Assembly (NCBI RefSeq): GCF_000372845.1
Contig: NZ_KB889963.1
Coordinates: forward strand, 1,670,146 to 1,734,145
Direction of reading: 5' to 3'
DNA: 64,000 bases
Source of the DNA: Methylocystis rosea SV97
Lineage (GTDB): Bacteria; Pseudomonadota; Alphaproteobacteria; Rhizobiales; Beijerinckiaceae
Shown: one piece after another, positions 1-8,077 of the stretch
Layout of the letters: each line of letters opens with the position of its first letter
How positions within the stretch are numbered: the stretch's first letter is position 1
Notes under the pieces: generated by a model
Seen by the model: the letters and a program-made list of their open reading frames with translations, nothing else
What the model was told of the DNA's origin: nothing
Database searches by the model: none
Program-made: the position numbers and the translations under genes

Positions 1-8
1 GCCCGGAC

Positions 9-539
9 ATGAGCGAAAATCCGCATCTTACCCTTGTGCTCGGCGGCGCGCGTTCAGGCAAAAGCGCATATGCGGAGAGTCTCATCGTCACGCATCCGTC
101 GCCCTGGACCTATATTGCGACGGCGGACATTCTGGATGAGGAAATGCGCGCGCGCGTCGACGCGCATCGCGCAAGACGCGGCGAGGACTGGCGCACGGTC
201 GAAGCGGCGCAGGCGCTCGTCGACGCGATTCGCGAGGCGCCGGTCGATCGACCGCTGCTAATCGACTGTCTCACGCTCTGGCTGAGCAATCGGCTGCTTG
301 GCGGCGCAGATCTTTCAAGCGATCGCGACGCGCTTGTTGATGCGTTGTCGTCCCGCTCGGCGCCGACCGTCGCCGTCTCGTCCGAGGTTGGATTGTCGAT
401 CGTGCCGGATAACGCATTGGCGCGTTCTTTTCGGGATGCGGCAGGCGAATTGCATCAGGCTGTTTCGCGGAGTGCGGGACGGGTCGTCCTCGTCGTCGCA
501 GGCAATCCGCTTTTTGCGAAAGGGCCGTCGATCATGTGA
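9..539 (+). CDS. cobU: Bifunctional adenosylcobinamide kinase / adenosylcobinamide-phosphate guanylyltransferase
   Basis: A 176-residue cytoplasmic enzyme of late cobalamin synthesis. It phosphorylates adenosylcobinamide and transfers GMP from GTP to the phosphate, preparing the nucleotide loop. Visible evidence: the P-loop GGARSGKS at about residues 12-19, the HRARRGEDW segment holding the histidine expected to carry GMP, and the conserved EVGLSIVPDNALARSFRDAAG block. Length matches the family (about 170-180). The start lies 9 bases from the window edge, so no ribosome-binding site can be judged and any upstream cob genes are out of view. The family usually ends VAGLPL; here it reads VAGNPLFAKG, a small deviation. 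Identification is firm. Confidence 0.93.
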   Translation: MSENPHLTLVLGGARSGKSAYAESLIVTHPSPWTYIATADILDEEMRARVDAHRARRGEDWRTVEAAQALVDAIREAPVDRPLLIDCLTLWLSNRLLGGADLSSDRDALVDALSSRSAPTVAVSSEVGLSIVPDNALARSFRDAAGELHQAVSRSAGRVVLVVAGNPLFAKGPSIM

Positions 540-591
540 TCATTTCTGCCTGGCGCGAATTCCGGGTCATGCGATTTTGAAGGAGAAGTTC

Positions 592-1647
592 ATGTTCATT
601 CCTTTGCGCAAATTACACATCGCCGTCGCCGTGACGTGCTGTCTTGCAGCCGAAGCCGCGTCGGGCGCCGAGCGCCTGCCGGCTTACGGCGCGAATTTGT
701 CCGAGACCTCCGTGTCGGGGCTTTCATCGGGCGCGGCGATGGCGTTGCAATTCCATGTGGCGCATTCCGGCGTTGTCAAAGGCGCGGGGATCGTCGCCGG
801 CGTGCCTTACGACTGCGCGGAGCAGAGTTCAAACCAAGCGACCAGCAATTGCATGAAGCCGGACGCCGCCCACCCTGTCCCGGATCCAGCGCATCTTACG
901 AACATCACCGACGCGCTCGCGCGCTCCGGGGCCATAGACGACGTCGCCAATTTGAACGATGCGCGCGTCTGGTTGTTTTCCGGCCGCAAGGATGAGGTCG
1001 TGCATCCCGTCGTGATGGATGCGGCGCGCGATTATTATGCGTCTTATGTGCCGCCGGATCGCATCGTCTATCGAAACGATATCGGCGCGGGTCACGCCAT
1101 GGTGACCGAGGACTATGGCGATAAGGAATGCAGCGCGAACAAGGCTCCGTTCATCGTCGACTGCGACTTCGACGCCGCGAAAGCCATGCTCGAGCAGATT
1201 TACGGGCCGCTCAACCCGCCGAGCGCGCAGCCCGCCGGAAAATATGTCGAGTTCGATCAGAAGGAATTTTTGCCCGACGGCAATCCCTACAATCACAGTT
1301 TAAGCGATGTCGGCTACGCCTATGTGCCGCATGTCTGCGCGCTGGAGACGTGCCGCGTGCATGTCGCCCTGCATGGCTGCAAACAGCAGGCGGCCGAAGT
1401 TGGCGACGCGTTCTACAAACACGCCGGCTACAATCGCTGGGCGGATACGAACCACATCATCGTCGTCTATCCGCAAACCATCAGCCGCTGGGGATGGGGC
1501 TGGCCGTTCTATACGTTGAACTTCGTTTTGAACCCCAACGCTTGCTGGGACTGGTGGGGCTACGACAACGCCGAGCACCACACAAAGAAAGGTCCGCAGA
1601 TCGCCGCCATTCGCGCGATCGTCGACCGGCTCGCGACGAAGCCGTGA
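592..1647 (+). CDS. PHB depolymerase family esterase (exported)
   Basis: A 351-residue alpha/beta-hydrolase of the extracellular type 2 short-chain-length polyhydroxyalkanoate depolymerase family, which cleaves poly(3-hydroxybutyrate) or oligomer esters. The N-terminus (MFIPLRKLHIAVAVTCCLAA) is a signal peptide. The lipase box reads SVSGLSSGAAM; FSGRKDEVV supplies the probable catalytic Asp and GAGHAMV the His. A Trp-rich C-terminal block (SRWGWGWPFY, CWDWWGYDN) and paired cysteines fit a secreted disulfide protein. The reading frame is open well upstream, but ATG 592 is preferred because AGGAGA lies 5 bases before it and the signal peptide starts there. It is not adjacent to the phaA/phaB/phaR locus at 51-54 kb. 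The substrate could also be another short-chain ester. Confidence 0.85.
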   Translation: MFIPLRKLHIAVAVTCCLAAEAASGAERLPAYGANLSETSVSGLSSGAAMALQFHVAHSGVVKGAGIVAGVPYDCAEQSSNQATSNCMKPDAAHPVPDPAHLTNITDALARSGAIDDVANLNDARVWLFSGRKDEVVHPVVMDAARDYYASYVPPDRIVYRNDIGAGHAMVTEDYGDKECSANKAPFIVDCDFDAAKAMLEQIYGPLNPPSAQPAGKYVEFDQKEFLPDGNPYNHSLSDVGYAYVPHVCALETCRVHVALHGCKQQAAEVGDAFYKHAGYNRWADTNHIIVVYPQTISRWGWGWPFYTLNFVLNPNACWDWWGYDNAEHHTKKGPQIAAIRAIVDRLATKP

Positions 1648-1664
1648 GTCAGGCGCTAGTCAAT

Positions 1665-1829
1665 CCCTCGTCCTTCGAGACGCGGCCCTTCGATCTCGGG
1701 CCTGCCCGAGATCGGCATTAAATCCGCAAGTCGGGTAAACCGCGACTTGCGGGCCGCTCCTCGGATGAGGGACCTCACACAGCCCTCATGCTGAGGAGCC
1801 GCTGAAAGCGGCGTCTCGAAGCACGACGA
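1665..1829. repeat. Composite palindromic intergenic repeat (families A and B), copy 1
   Basis: Bases 1665-1772 are nearly identical to 17165-17270. The core is a perfect 10-bp inverted repeat, CCGCAAGTCG (1724-1733) and CGACTTGCGG (1743-1752), with the same 9-base spacer in both copies. Bases 1786-1829 (CTGAGGAGCC ... GCGTCTCGAAG) match the second element at 17095-17130. The unit fills the gap between the convergent esterase and metY genes. A mobile REP-like element or a bidirectional transcript end are both possible. Confidence 0.8.
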
Positions 1830-1855
1830 CTGCGGAGCCTGAGCAGGAGCGAGAA

Positions 1856-3154
1856 TCAGCCGCCCGCCGCTTTCAGCCCCTTTTCCAGATCGGCGATGAT
1901 GTCGTCGATATGTTCAATGCCGATCGAGAGCCGCACATAGCCGGGCGTCACGCCGCTCGCGAGCTGCGCTTCCTCGGCGAGCTGCGAATGCGTCGTCGTC
2001 GCCGGATGGATGGCGAGGCTGCGCGCGTCGCCGATATTGGCGACGTGATAGAACATCTCCAGCGCGTCGATAAATCTGCGGCCGGCGTCGAGACCGCCCT
2101 TCAGCTCGAAGCCGAGCAGCGCGCCATAGCCGCCTTTCAGATAGGCGTCCGCGCGCCGGCGCATCTCGCCCGTCTGCTGCGACGGATGAATGACCCGCGT
2201 CACTTCGCTGCGCTTGCTCAAGAAGTCGACGACCTTCTGCGCGTTCTGCACATGACGCTCCATGCGCAGCGTCACCGTCTCGACGCCTTGCAGCGTGAGA
2301 AAAGCGTTGAAGGGCGAGGGCGCCGGACCGAGATCGCGCAACAGCGTCGCGCGCGCCTTGATGATGTAGGCGACCGGTCCGATCGGCTTGACTGCCTCAA
2401 CCCAGATGGCGCCGTGATAGCTCGGATCTGGCGTATTCAGCGCCGGCTGACGCTGCGGAAATTTCTCCCAGTCGAAATTGCCGGCGTCGATGATGGCGCC
2501 GCCGATCGACGTGCCGTGGCCGCCAAGATATTTCGTCGTGGAATAAACGACGATCGCCGCGCCATGATCGATCGGCCGGCAGAGAATCGGCGCGGCGGTG
2601 TTGTCCATGATCAGTGGAACGCCGAGCTCCCGGCCGATCGCCGCCACTTCGGCGATCGGAAACACCGTGAGTTTCGGATTAGGCAGAGTCTCGGCGTAAT
2701 AGGCGCGCGTGCGATCGTCGGTGGCGCGGCGGAAATTCTCGGGATCGGCGGGATCGACGAAGCGCACGTCGAGGCCCTGGTCCTTCAGCGTATTGGCGAA
2801 GAGGTTCCAGGTGCCGCCGTAAAGATCGGTGGACGAGACGACATTGTCACCGACACGCGCGAGATTCTGAATCGAGAGCGCCGACGCCGCCTGTCCCGAA
2901 GCCAGCGCCAGGGCCTCCACGCCGCCCTCCAGCGCCGCGAGCCGCGCCTCCAACACGCCGGTCGTCGGGTTGCCGATGCGCGTATAGATGTGGCCGAGCT
3001 CCTTCAGCGCAAAAAGATTGGCGGCATGCTCGGTGTCGTGAAACTGATACGAGGTCGTCTGATAGATCGGAACGGCGACGGCGCCGTTGGTTTCATCAGC
3101 GCGCCAGCCGGCGTGGAGCGCAATCGTTTCGGCGTGCTTGCTATCGACGGCCAT
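1856..3154 (-). CDS. metY: O-acetylhomoserine aminocarboxypropyltransferase (sulfhydrylase)
   Basis: A PLP-dependent enzyme of the Cys/Met metabolism family, about 432 residues. It condenses O-acetyl-L-homoserine with sulfide (or methanethiol) to homocysteine or methionine in the cytoplasm. Evidence: the N-terminal ETIALHAGW and VPIYQTTSYQF blocks, YTRIGNPTT, ALASGQAA, and the PLP-lysine motif VVYSTTKYLGGHGT. The length, around 430 with the long insertion typical of MetY, separates it from MetB/MetZ (about 390). Two ATGs are adjacent; the second (3154) sits 6 bases after AGGAGG and is preferred over 3157. The leader (3158-3240) shows only a small GAGC/GCTC hairpin and no recognisable SAM riboswitch. 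It is transcribed alone. Confidence 0.92.
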   Translation of the reverse strand: MAVDSKHAETIALHAGWRADETNGAVAVPIYQTTSYQFHDTEHAANLFALKELGHIYTRIGNPTTGVLEARLAALEGGVEALALASGQAASALSIQNLARVGDNVVSSTDLYGGTWNLFANTLKDQGLDVRFVDPADPENFRRATDDRTRAYYAETLPNPKLTVFPIAEVAAIGRELGVPLIMDNTAAPILCRPIDHGAAIVVYSTTKYLGGHGTSIGGAIIDAGNFDWEKFPQRQPALNTPDPSYHGAIWVEAVKPIGPVAYIIKARATLLRDLGPAPSPFNAFLTLQGVETVTLRMERHVQNAQKVVDFLSKRSEVTRVIHPSQQTGEMRRRADAYLKGGYGALLGFELKGGLDAGRRFIDALEMFYHVANIGDARSLAIHPATTTHSQLAEEAQLASGVTPGYVRLSIGIEHIDDIIADLEKGLKAAGG

Positions 3155-3304
3155 CATCTTCCTCCTGGCGTGAGCGTAAGCTCAATAAATCAAAGAAAAC
3201 GCCCGCGCTACATGGCGCGCCTTTCTCCATTGCTAGTTTGGTCTCCTCCTCCATTTACCCGCGGGGCGAATGTTGCGCGTTGGCGCCCCGTCAGGGAGTT
3301 CGAC

Positions 3305-3670
3305 ATGAAGACAGGAATAGCCGTTATCGGAAGCCTCGCCCTCGCCCTTCTGGCGCCCGCGGCGTTGGCCGAGGAGCAGCAGCAAGGGCAATCGCCGCAA
3401 CAACAGTCAGATCAGCAGTCACAGCCGCAGCAGCAACCATCGCAGGATCAAGGCGTAACCTCGGGACCGGCGGCCGGAAGTCCGGTCGAGCCATCGGGCG
3501 CCGTGCAGAAGGACAATCCGAAAGCGGCTGATGTCAATGAAAGCGGTTTGGCGGGGTCGAGTGGAACCTCCGCCGGCTCGCCGGGCGTCGAGGGAAAGAA
3601 AGGAACGCAAAGCGGCCAGGAATGGCAGCCGCCCGAGGAGATCAGGCGGAAGAAGGGGCCGAGTTCATAG
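3305..3670 (+). CDS. Small exported Gln/Ser/Gly-rich protein of unknown function
   Basis: A 121-residue protein with a clear signal peptide (MKTGIAVIGSLALALLAPAALA, cleavage near residue 22). A glutamine-rich stretch (EEQQQGQSPQQQSDQQ) and a low-complexity Gly/Ser/Pro tail follow, ending in a charged EEIRRKKGPSS. No enzymatic motif is visible. The mature part looks disordered and would be periplasmic. ATG 3305 is chosen because the signal peptide begins there. It is convergent with the S9 peptidase gene, 58 bases away. Function is unknown; similar small exported proteins are common in Hyphomicrobiales. Confidence 0.6.
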   Translation: MKTGIAVIGSLALALLAPAALAEEQQQGQSPQQQSDQQSQPQQQPSQDQGVTSGPAAGSPVEPSGAVQKDNPKAADVNESGLAGSSGTSAGSPGVEGKKGTQSGQEWQPPEEIRRKKGPSS

Positions 3671-3728
3671 CGTCAGTTCAGCGGCAAGAGCGCCCGGGCC
3701 ATAAAATGAGAAGACCCGGCGGTTCGCC

Positions 3729-5891
3729 TCAGCCTTCCGCCAGGACATCTCCGTCGTCTTTGAAGGCGCGCGCGGCGCAGGCGAGCGCGAAAGCATATTC
3801 CAGCGCCGTGTCTTCAAGCGCCTCGAAACGGCCCGAGGCGCCGGCGTGCCCCGCGCCCATATGGGTGAACAGCAACACGGGTCCGCCGCCGCTCATCGTC
3901 GCGCGCAGCTTCGCGACCCATTTGAGCGGCTCCCAATAGGTGACCCGAGGATCGGTCACGCCGGCGACGGCGAGTATCGGCGGATAGTGTTGCGCGCGCA
4001 CATTGTCGTAAGGCGAGTACGACGCGAGGCGATCATAGGCTTCGGCGCTGGCGATCGGGTTGCCCCACTCGAGCCATTCTGGCGGCGTCAGCGGAAGATC
4101 GTCGCGCAGCATCGTATTCAACGTGTCGACGAAAGGCACGCTGGCGATGATGCCGGCGAACAGCTCCGGCGCCTCGTTGGCGACGGCGCCCATTAGCAGA
4201 CCGCCCGCCGATCCTCCCTGCGCGACGACGCCGCCTTTGCGCGTGTAGCCGGCCGAAACCAGATGCCGCGCGCAATCGATGAAATCGGTGAAGCTGTTTT
4301 GCTTCTTCTCGAGCTTGCCGTCCTCATACCAGCGCCAGCCCTTGTCGGTTCCGCCGCGAATATGGGCGCGCGCATAGACAAAGCCTCGATCGACGAGCGA
4401 AAGCGCGTCTTCGTTAAAGCCCGCCGACAGCGCATAGCCATAGGCGCCATAGCCGTAGAGCAGCAGCGGCGCGCCGTCTCCGCCGGGCGTGAAGTCGGCG
4501 CGATGCAAGAGCGTGATCGGCACGATTTCGCCGTCGCGCGCCGTCGCGAACAGGCGCCGCGTCACATAGGTCTTCGGATCGTGTCCGGAGGGAATTTCCT
4601 GGCGCTTGCGCAAGACGCGCGTGCGCGCAGTCATGTCGTAGTCATAAGTCTCGTCTGGCGTCGTCATTGACGAATAGATGAAGCGCAGAATGTCGGTGTC
4701 GAATTCCAGTCCCGGATCGATCGACAGCGCATAGGCTTCTTCCTCGAAGTGAATCGCATGTTCCTCGCTGCTGGAGAGCGCGCGGATGACGAGTTTCGGC
4801 AAGGAGTTTTCCCGAAGCAGCCAGACAAGATGGCGCGCATAAACGGTGAAGGAGTCGATCAAGACGCCGTGGCGATGGTGAACGACGTCCTTCCAGTTTT
4901 CGCGGCCCGGCTCTGCGAGCGGCGCGACGGAAATGCGGAAATCATCGGCGCCGTCGGCGTTGTCGCGAATGTAAAGAAGGTCGCCATGCGGCTCGACGTC
5001 GTAGCGCAGGCGCGGTTCGCGCGGCGCGACAATGCGCGGCGTCGGATTGTCTTCGCGAAGGTCGATGAGCCAGCATTCCGTCGCGTCATGGCCGTGGATC
5101 GACACAATGGCGAAACGCCTGCAGCGGCTTTCATGAAGGCTGACGAACCAGGCGCTGTCAGTCTCCTCGATGATCAGCGCGTCGTCGGCGGGATCGGCGC
5201 CCACTTCGTGTCGAAAGACCTGCACGGTGCGATGGTTCTCGTCGATCAGCACATAGTAGTAGGCTTTCGAATTGGCCTGCCAGACAATGACGCCGTCGCT
5301 GTCGCTCACGACGTCGGCGCGGTCGAGGCCATCGCTCAACGCCCTGGTGCGGATGTCAAATAGCTCTGAACCGGCGTCATCAACGCTCCAGGCAAGTTGC
5401 GCGTGATCGGGCGCGTGCGCCGCGTCGCCGATATCGAAGAAGTCGTGGCCTTTGGCCAGCGCGTCGCCATCGAGCAGCACGCTTTCCGCCCCGCCTTCTC
5501 GCGGCGTCCGGCAGTAGAGCGGATGTTCCGCGCCCTGGTGGAAGCGTTCGTAATAGGCGTAAGGCCCGTCCGGCTCGGGAACCTCGCTGTCGTCCTCCTT
5601 GATGCGGCCGCGCATTTCGGCGACGAGCACCCTGCGTAAATTCTTGAGCGGCGCCATGACGCGATCGCAGTAAGCGTTTTCCGCCTCGATCAGTTCGGCG
5701 ATGTCGTCGGGAAGCGCATTCGGGTCGCGCAGCACCTCGCGCCAGTTTTTCGCAGCGAGCCACTCGTAAGGATCATCGAGCACGCGGCCATGGATGACTC
5801 TTCGCGTGGGGCGCTGCGTGGCGAGAGGCGCTGCGGCGCCTGTAAGATCAAACCGCCAATCCGACGTCTTCGCCGTTGTTTCGCGGGCCAT
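3729..5891 (-). CDS. ptrB: S9 family oligopeptidase (oligopeptidase B type)
   Basis: A 720-residue serine peptidase of the prolyl oligopeptidase family, expected to cut short peptides after basic residues in the cytoplasm. The N-terminal half is the beta-propeller, starting with RVIHGRVLDDPYEWLAAKNW and including YAYYERFHQGAEHPLYCR. The C-terminal alpha/beta-hydrolase domain contains the nucleophile motif GGSAGGLLMG (Ser near residue 565), DPRVTYWEP with the Asp region, and the His in THMGAGHAGASGRFE. There is no signal peptide. GGAGG lies 5 bases before ATG 5891, so the start is well supported. The resemblance to oligopeptidase B is strong, but substrate specificity is inferred. Confidence 0.88.
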   Translation of the reverse strand: MARETTAKTSDWRFDLTGAAAPLATQRPTRRVIHGRVLDDPYEWLAAKNWREVLRDPNALPDDIAELIEAENAYCDRVMAPLKNLRRVLVAEMRGRIKEDDSEVPEPDGPYAYYERFHQGAEHPLYCRTPREGGAESVLLDGDALAKGHDFFDIGDAAHAPDHAQLAWSVDDAGSELFDIRTRALSDGLDRADVVSDSDGVIVWQANSKAYYYVLIDENHRTVQVFRHEVGADPADDALIIEETDSAWFVSLHESRCRRFAIVSIHGHDATECWLIDLREDNPTPRIVAPREPRLRYDVEPHGDLLYIRDNADGADDFRISVAPLAEPGRENWKDVVHHRHGVLIDSFTVYARHLVWLLRENSLPKLVIRALSSSEEHAIHFEEEAYALSIDPGLEFDTDILRFIYSSMTTPDETYDYDMTARTRVLRKRQEIPSGHDPKTYVTRRLFATARDGEIVPITLLHRADFTPGGDGAPLLLYGYGAYGYALSAGFNEDALSLVDRGFVYARAHIRGGTDKGWRWYEDGKLEKKQNSFTDFIDCARHLVSAGYTRKGGVVAQGGSAGGLLMGAVANEAPELFAGIIASVPFVDTLNTMLRDDLPLTPPEWLEWGNPIASAEAYDRLASYSPYDNVRAQHYPPILAVAGVTDPRVTYWEPLKWVAKLRATMSGGGPVLLFTHMGAGHAGASGRFEALEDTALEYAFALACAARAFKDDGDVLAEG

Positions 5892-6044
5892 GTCGTCCTC
5901 CGCCGATTGCTTTCCGAGGCTTTTATCACTGCTTGCGGCGCCGCGCAGAGATCTCTCGGGCGGATTGAGATCGAAGCAATTTGTAAATCAATCGCGCCTT
6001 AGCCTTGCCGCAAGACCTATCCGCTTTTGGATGAGGAGCGATTC

Positions 6045-6215
6045 ATGCGTTACTCCCACGCCGCGCTCAGTCCGGTTTCAATCGGCGAGCGAAGGACTTC
6101 CCGCCTCAACGACATTCCTGTCCGCCCTGCGTTCACACTGCGCCGGCTCGCATGGAAGATCGTCTATTCGAGCGTCATCGCCGGCGTCGCGATCTATGTG
6201 TGGTGGCGACGCTAG
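6045..6215 (+). CDS. Small single-pass membrane protein, unknown
   Basis: A 56-residue open frame starting at ATG 6045, preceded by GAGGAGCG at suitable distance. Residues about 35-53 (LAWKIVYSSVIAGVAIYVWW) form one hydrophobic segment, and the protein ends RR. The N-terminal half is polar and rich in Ser/Arg. It starts 153 bases upstream of and divergent from the S9 peptidase gene. No family is recognised. The good ribosome-binding site and the membrane segment at the end argue that it is translated; conservation is unknown. Confidence 0.5.
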   Translation: MRYSHAALSPVSIGERRTSRLNDIPVRPAFTLRRLAWKIVYSSVIAGVAIYVWWRR

Positions 6216-6251
6216 TCATTTTTGGCGCTGCTGCGCTGCGTCAAAGACAAA

Positions 6252-6269
6252 CTGTCATAAATCGCCTAA
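6252..6269 (+). promoter_or_regulatory. Pho-box-like half site upstream of the PsiF-like gene
   Basis: CTGTCAT followed by AAAT matches the first half of the PhoB consensus (two CTGTCAT repeats separated by 4 bases). The second half here, CGCCTAA, is poor. It sits about 120 bases before the PsiF-like start, and psiF of E. coli is a phosphate-starvation gene, so the location makes sense. Confidence 0.3.
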
Positions 6270-6376
6270 GCTTCAGGTGTGGCCGATGGCGCACGCGCGC
6301 TTGCGCGTGATGGAGTCGCGCCGCAACCCCTCAACACGGCGCTGCGGCGCGCCTCGAAACGCAGAAGAAACTTAAA

Positions 6377-6706
6377 ATGTTCACGAGCATGAAAAACATC
6401 GCCGCCGGCGTCATTTGCGCCAGTCTTTCCTTCGGCGCAGCCGCGCTCGCCGAGCCGAAGGCGTCTTCGCCAACGACCGCGCCGACCGCCTGGGCGCCGC
6501 CCGCCGAGATCGCGCCGAAGAGCGCCGCGCCTTCAGATGCGCCGGCGCCAAGCGCCGAAGCGCCTGCGGCCGCTGCGCAGCCAACGAGCGCCGCTCCGGC
6601 CAGGACGCATGCGGAGCGAGAAAAAGACTGCCGCACGCAAGCCGACGCCAAAGGGCTTCACGGCAAAGAGCGCAAACACTTCAAATCCGACTGTCTGAAG
6701 GGATGA
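6377..6706 (+). CDS. PsiF-repeat family exported protein
   Basis: A 109-residue exported protein. Residues 1-24 (MFTSMKNIAAGVICASLSFG and following Ala-rich segment) are a signal peptide, followed by a long Ala/Pro linker. The C-terminal 30 residues (EREKDCRTQADAKGLHGKER to DCLKG) carry the PsiF repeat pattern C-x-QA..K.L.G.ERK.F...CLKG. E. coli PsiF is induced by phosphate starvation and its biochemical role is not known. Only one repeat is seen here. ATG 6389 within the signal peptide is an alternative start. A half Pho box lies upstream, hinting at PhoB control. Confidence 0.72.
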   Translation: MFTSMKNIAAGVICASLSFGAAALAEPKASSPTTAPTAWAPPAEIAPKSAAPSDAPAPSAEAPAAAAQPTSAAPARTHAEREKDCRTQADAKGLHGKERKHFKSDCLKG

Positions 6707-6742
6707 CAAGTTCGCCGGTCGCTTTCCGGCGGCCGGCGGCGC

Positions 6743-6843
6743 TAGAGCGCTTATCGATCACATTGTGATGGATAGGAATCGCTCAAAATACTTGGAGCAG
6801 GTTCTCACCGAAAAAGTCTGATCAACTTTTTCGGAACCTGCTT
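6743..6843. repeat. Family C palindromic repeat, copy 1
   Basis: A nested hairpin: AGCAGGTTC (6796-6804) pairs with GAACCTGCT (6834-6842), and CCGAAAAAGT (6808-6817) pairs with ACTTTTTCGG (6825-6834). A left arm with AGAGCGCTTATCGATCACA resembles the second hairpin of the 29.4-kb copy. The element reaches into the stop codon of the polyprenyl synthase gene. Further copies lie at 29375-29486 and 31740-31811. Confidence 0.8.
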
Positions 6844-7853
6844 TAGTAGACGCGGTCGATGCAGAAGTCGACGACTTCGAGCAGCGCGCTCTTCCATGGC
6901 GATGCGGGAAAAATCTCCATCGCGTCGCGTGCGATGGCGCCGTAATGCGCCGCGCGCTCGATCGTATCGTCGAGCGCCTTGTGCTTCTTCATCAGACCGC
7001 AGGCGGTCTCGACGTCGCCGTCTTTGATTTCGGCCTTTTCCAGCGTGCGCCGCCAGAATTCACGTTCTTTCTCATTGCCGCGACGGAAGGCGAGCACCAC
7101 GGGGAGCGTGATCTTGCCCTCGCGGAAGTCGTCGCCGACGTTCTTGCCGAGCTTGGTGGACGAGCCGCCATAATCGAGCGCGTCGTCGATGAGCTGGAAG
7201 GCGACGCCGAGATTCATGCCATAGCTGCGCGCGGCGGCTTCATCGGCCTTCGGTTTGCCGCCGAGCATCACCCCGACTTCGGCCGCGGCGGCGAAAAGCT
7301 CCGCCGTCTTGCGGCGAATGACGCCCATATAGGCGTCCTCGGTCGTGGTCGTGTCCTTCGCGGCGTTGAGCTGCATGATCTCGCCTTCGGCGATCACCGC
7401 GGCGGCTTGCGAAACCACGGAGAGCGGCGCGATGGCGCCGGGCTCGACCATCATTTTGAAGGCGTGGCCGAGCAGGAAGTCGCCGACGAGCACGCAGGTC
7501 TGATTGCCCCACAGCATGCGGGCGGCGATCTTGCCGCGGCGCATGTCGCTTTCGTCGACGACGTCGTCGTGGAGCAGCGTCGCCGTATGCATGAATTCAA
7601 TGCCGGCGGCGAATTTCAGATGCCCGTCGCCCCTGTAGCCGCACATGCCGGCGGTGGCGAGAACGAGCATTGGCCGCAGGCGCTTGCCGCCGGCGGAGAT
7701 GAGATGATTGGCGACCTCGGGAATCGTCGTGACGTCGGAGCCCATGCGCTGAATGATCAGCTGATTGGTGCGCTCCAGGTCGGGCTTGATGAGTTCGAGG
7801 AGACTGTCGAGGCCGGCGTCCTTTTTCTCATCGAGCGGAATGACGATACCCAC
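6843..7853 (-). CDS. ispB: Long-chain polyprenyl diphosphate synthase (quinone side chain)
   Basis: A trans-prenyltransferase of about 336 residues that extends FPP with IPP units to the C40-C50 side chain of ubiquinone (octaprenyl or decaprenyl; length not predictable here). The first Asp-rich motif is in LLHDDVVDESDMRRG with GGKRLRP before it; the second is in FQLIDDALDYGG. The start is GTG 7853, 3 bases after AAGGGGGG, giving MGIVIPLDEKK. It is divergent from the TrmN6-like gene. The stop codon TAA falls inside a family C repeat, so the last residues may have been reset by repeat insertion. Family assignment is firm. Confidence 0.9.
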   Translation of the reverse strand: MGIVIPLDEKKDAGLDSLLELIKPDLERTNQLIIQRMGSDVTTIPEVANHLISAGGKRLRPMLVLATAGMCGYRGDGHLKFAAGIEFMHTATLLHDDVVDESDMRRGKIAARMLWGNQTCVLVGDFLLGHAFKMMVEPGAIAPLSVVSQAAAVIAEGEIMQLNAAKDTTTTEDAYMGVIRRKTAELFAAAAEVGVMLGGKPKADEAAARSYGMNLGVAFQLIDDALDYGGSSTKLGKNVGDDFREGKITLPVVLAFRRGNEKEREFWRRTLEKAEIKDGDVETACGLMKKHKALDDTIERAAHYGAIARDAMEIFPASPWKSALLEVVDFCIDRVY

Positions 7854-7940
7854 GGACCCCCCTTAAGCCTTACGTTTTCTGGCGCGAACTTACGGCTTTG
7901 GGATGGAGGCGGCAAGTCGGCGGCGTTGGCTATCGCAATC

Positions 7941-8067
7941 ACCCTCCCCTTGAGGGGGAGGGTCGCATTGCGATAGCCATGGGGGGTGGGGTGACAGGCG
8001 GCAAAGACCTTGGGTTCACCGCACCCCGGCGCTGCGCGCCGACTTTCCCCCTCAAGGGGAGGGTGGA
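7941..8067. repeat. Family D inverted pair (CCCTCCCC-TTGA-GGGGGAGGG), copy 1
   Basis: ACCCTCCCCTTGAGGGGGAGGGT at 7941-7963 is itself a near-perfect hairpin. It recurs in inverted orientation at 8045-8067, with GGGGTGGGGTGA and CACCGCACCCC arms between. The same layout occurs at 24224-24397 and a single arm at 52197-52228. It lies in the divergent gap between the ispB-type and trmN6-type genes and is probably transcribed ahead of the latter. Confidence 0.8.
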
Positions 8068-8077
8068 GCGCGCGGAT

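Noticed and set aside
3158-3240. SAM riboswitch upstream of metY
   Set aside because: The leader is short, with only a 4-bp stem near the ribosome-binding site; no SAM-II-like conserved core seen.
1910-3670. 586-codon plus-strand frame across metY
   Set aside because: It is antisense to a certain gene; only the last 121 codons (3305-3670), with their own signal peptide, are real.
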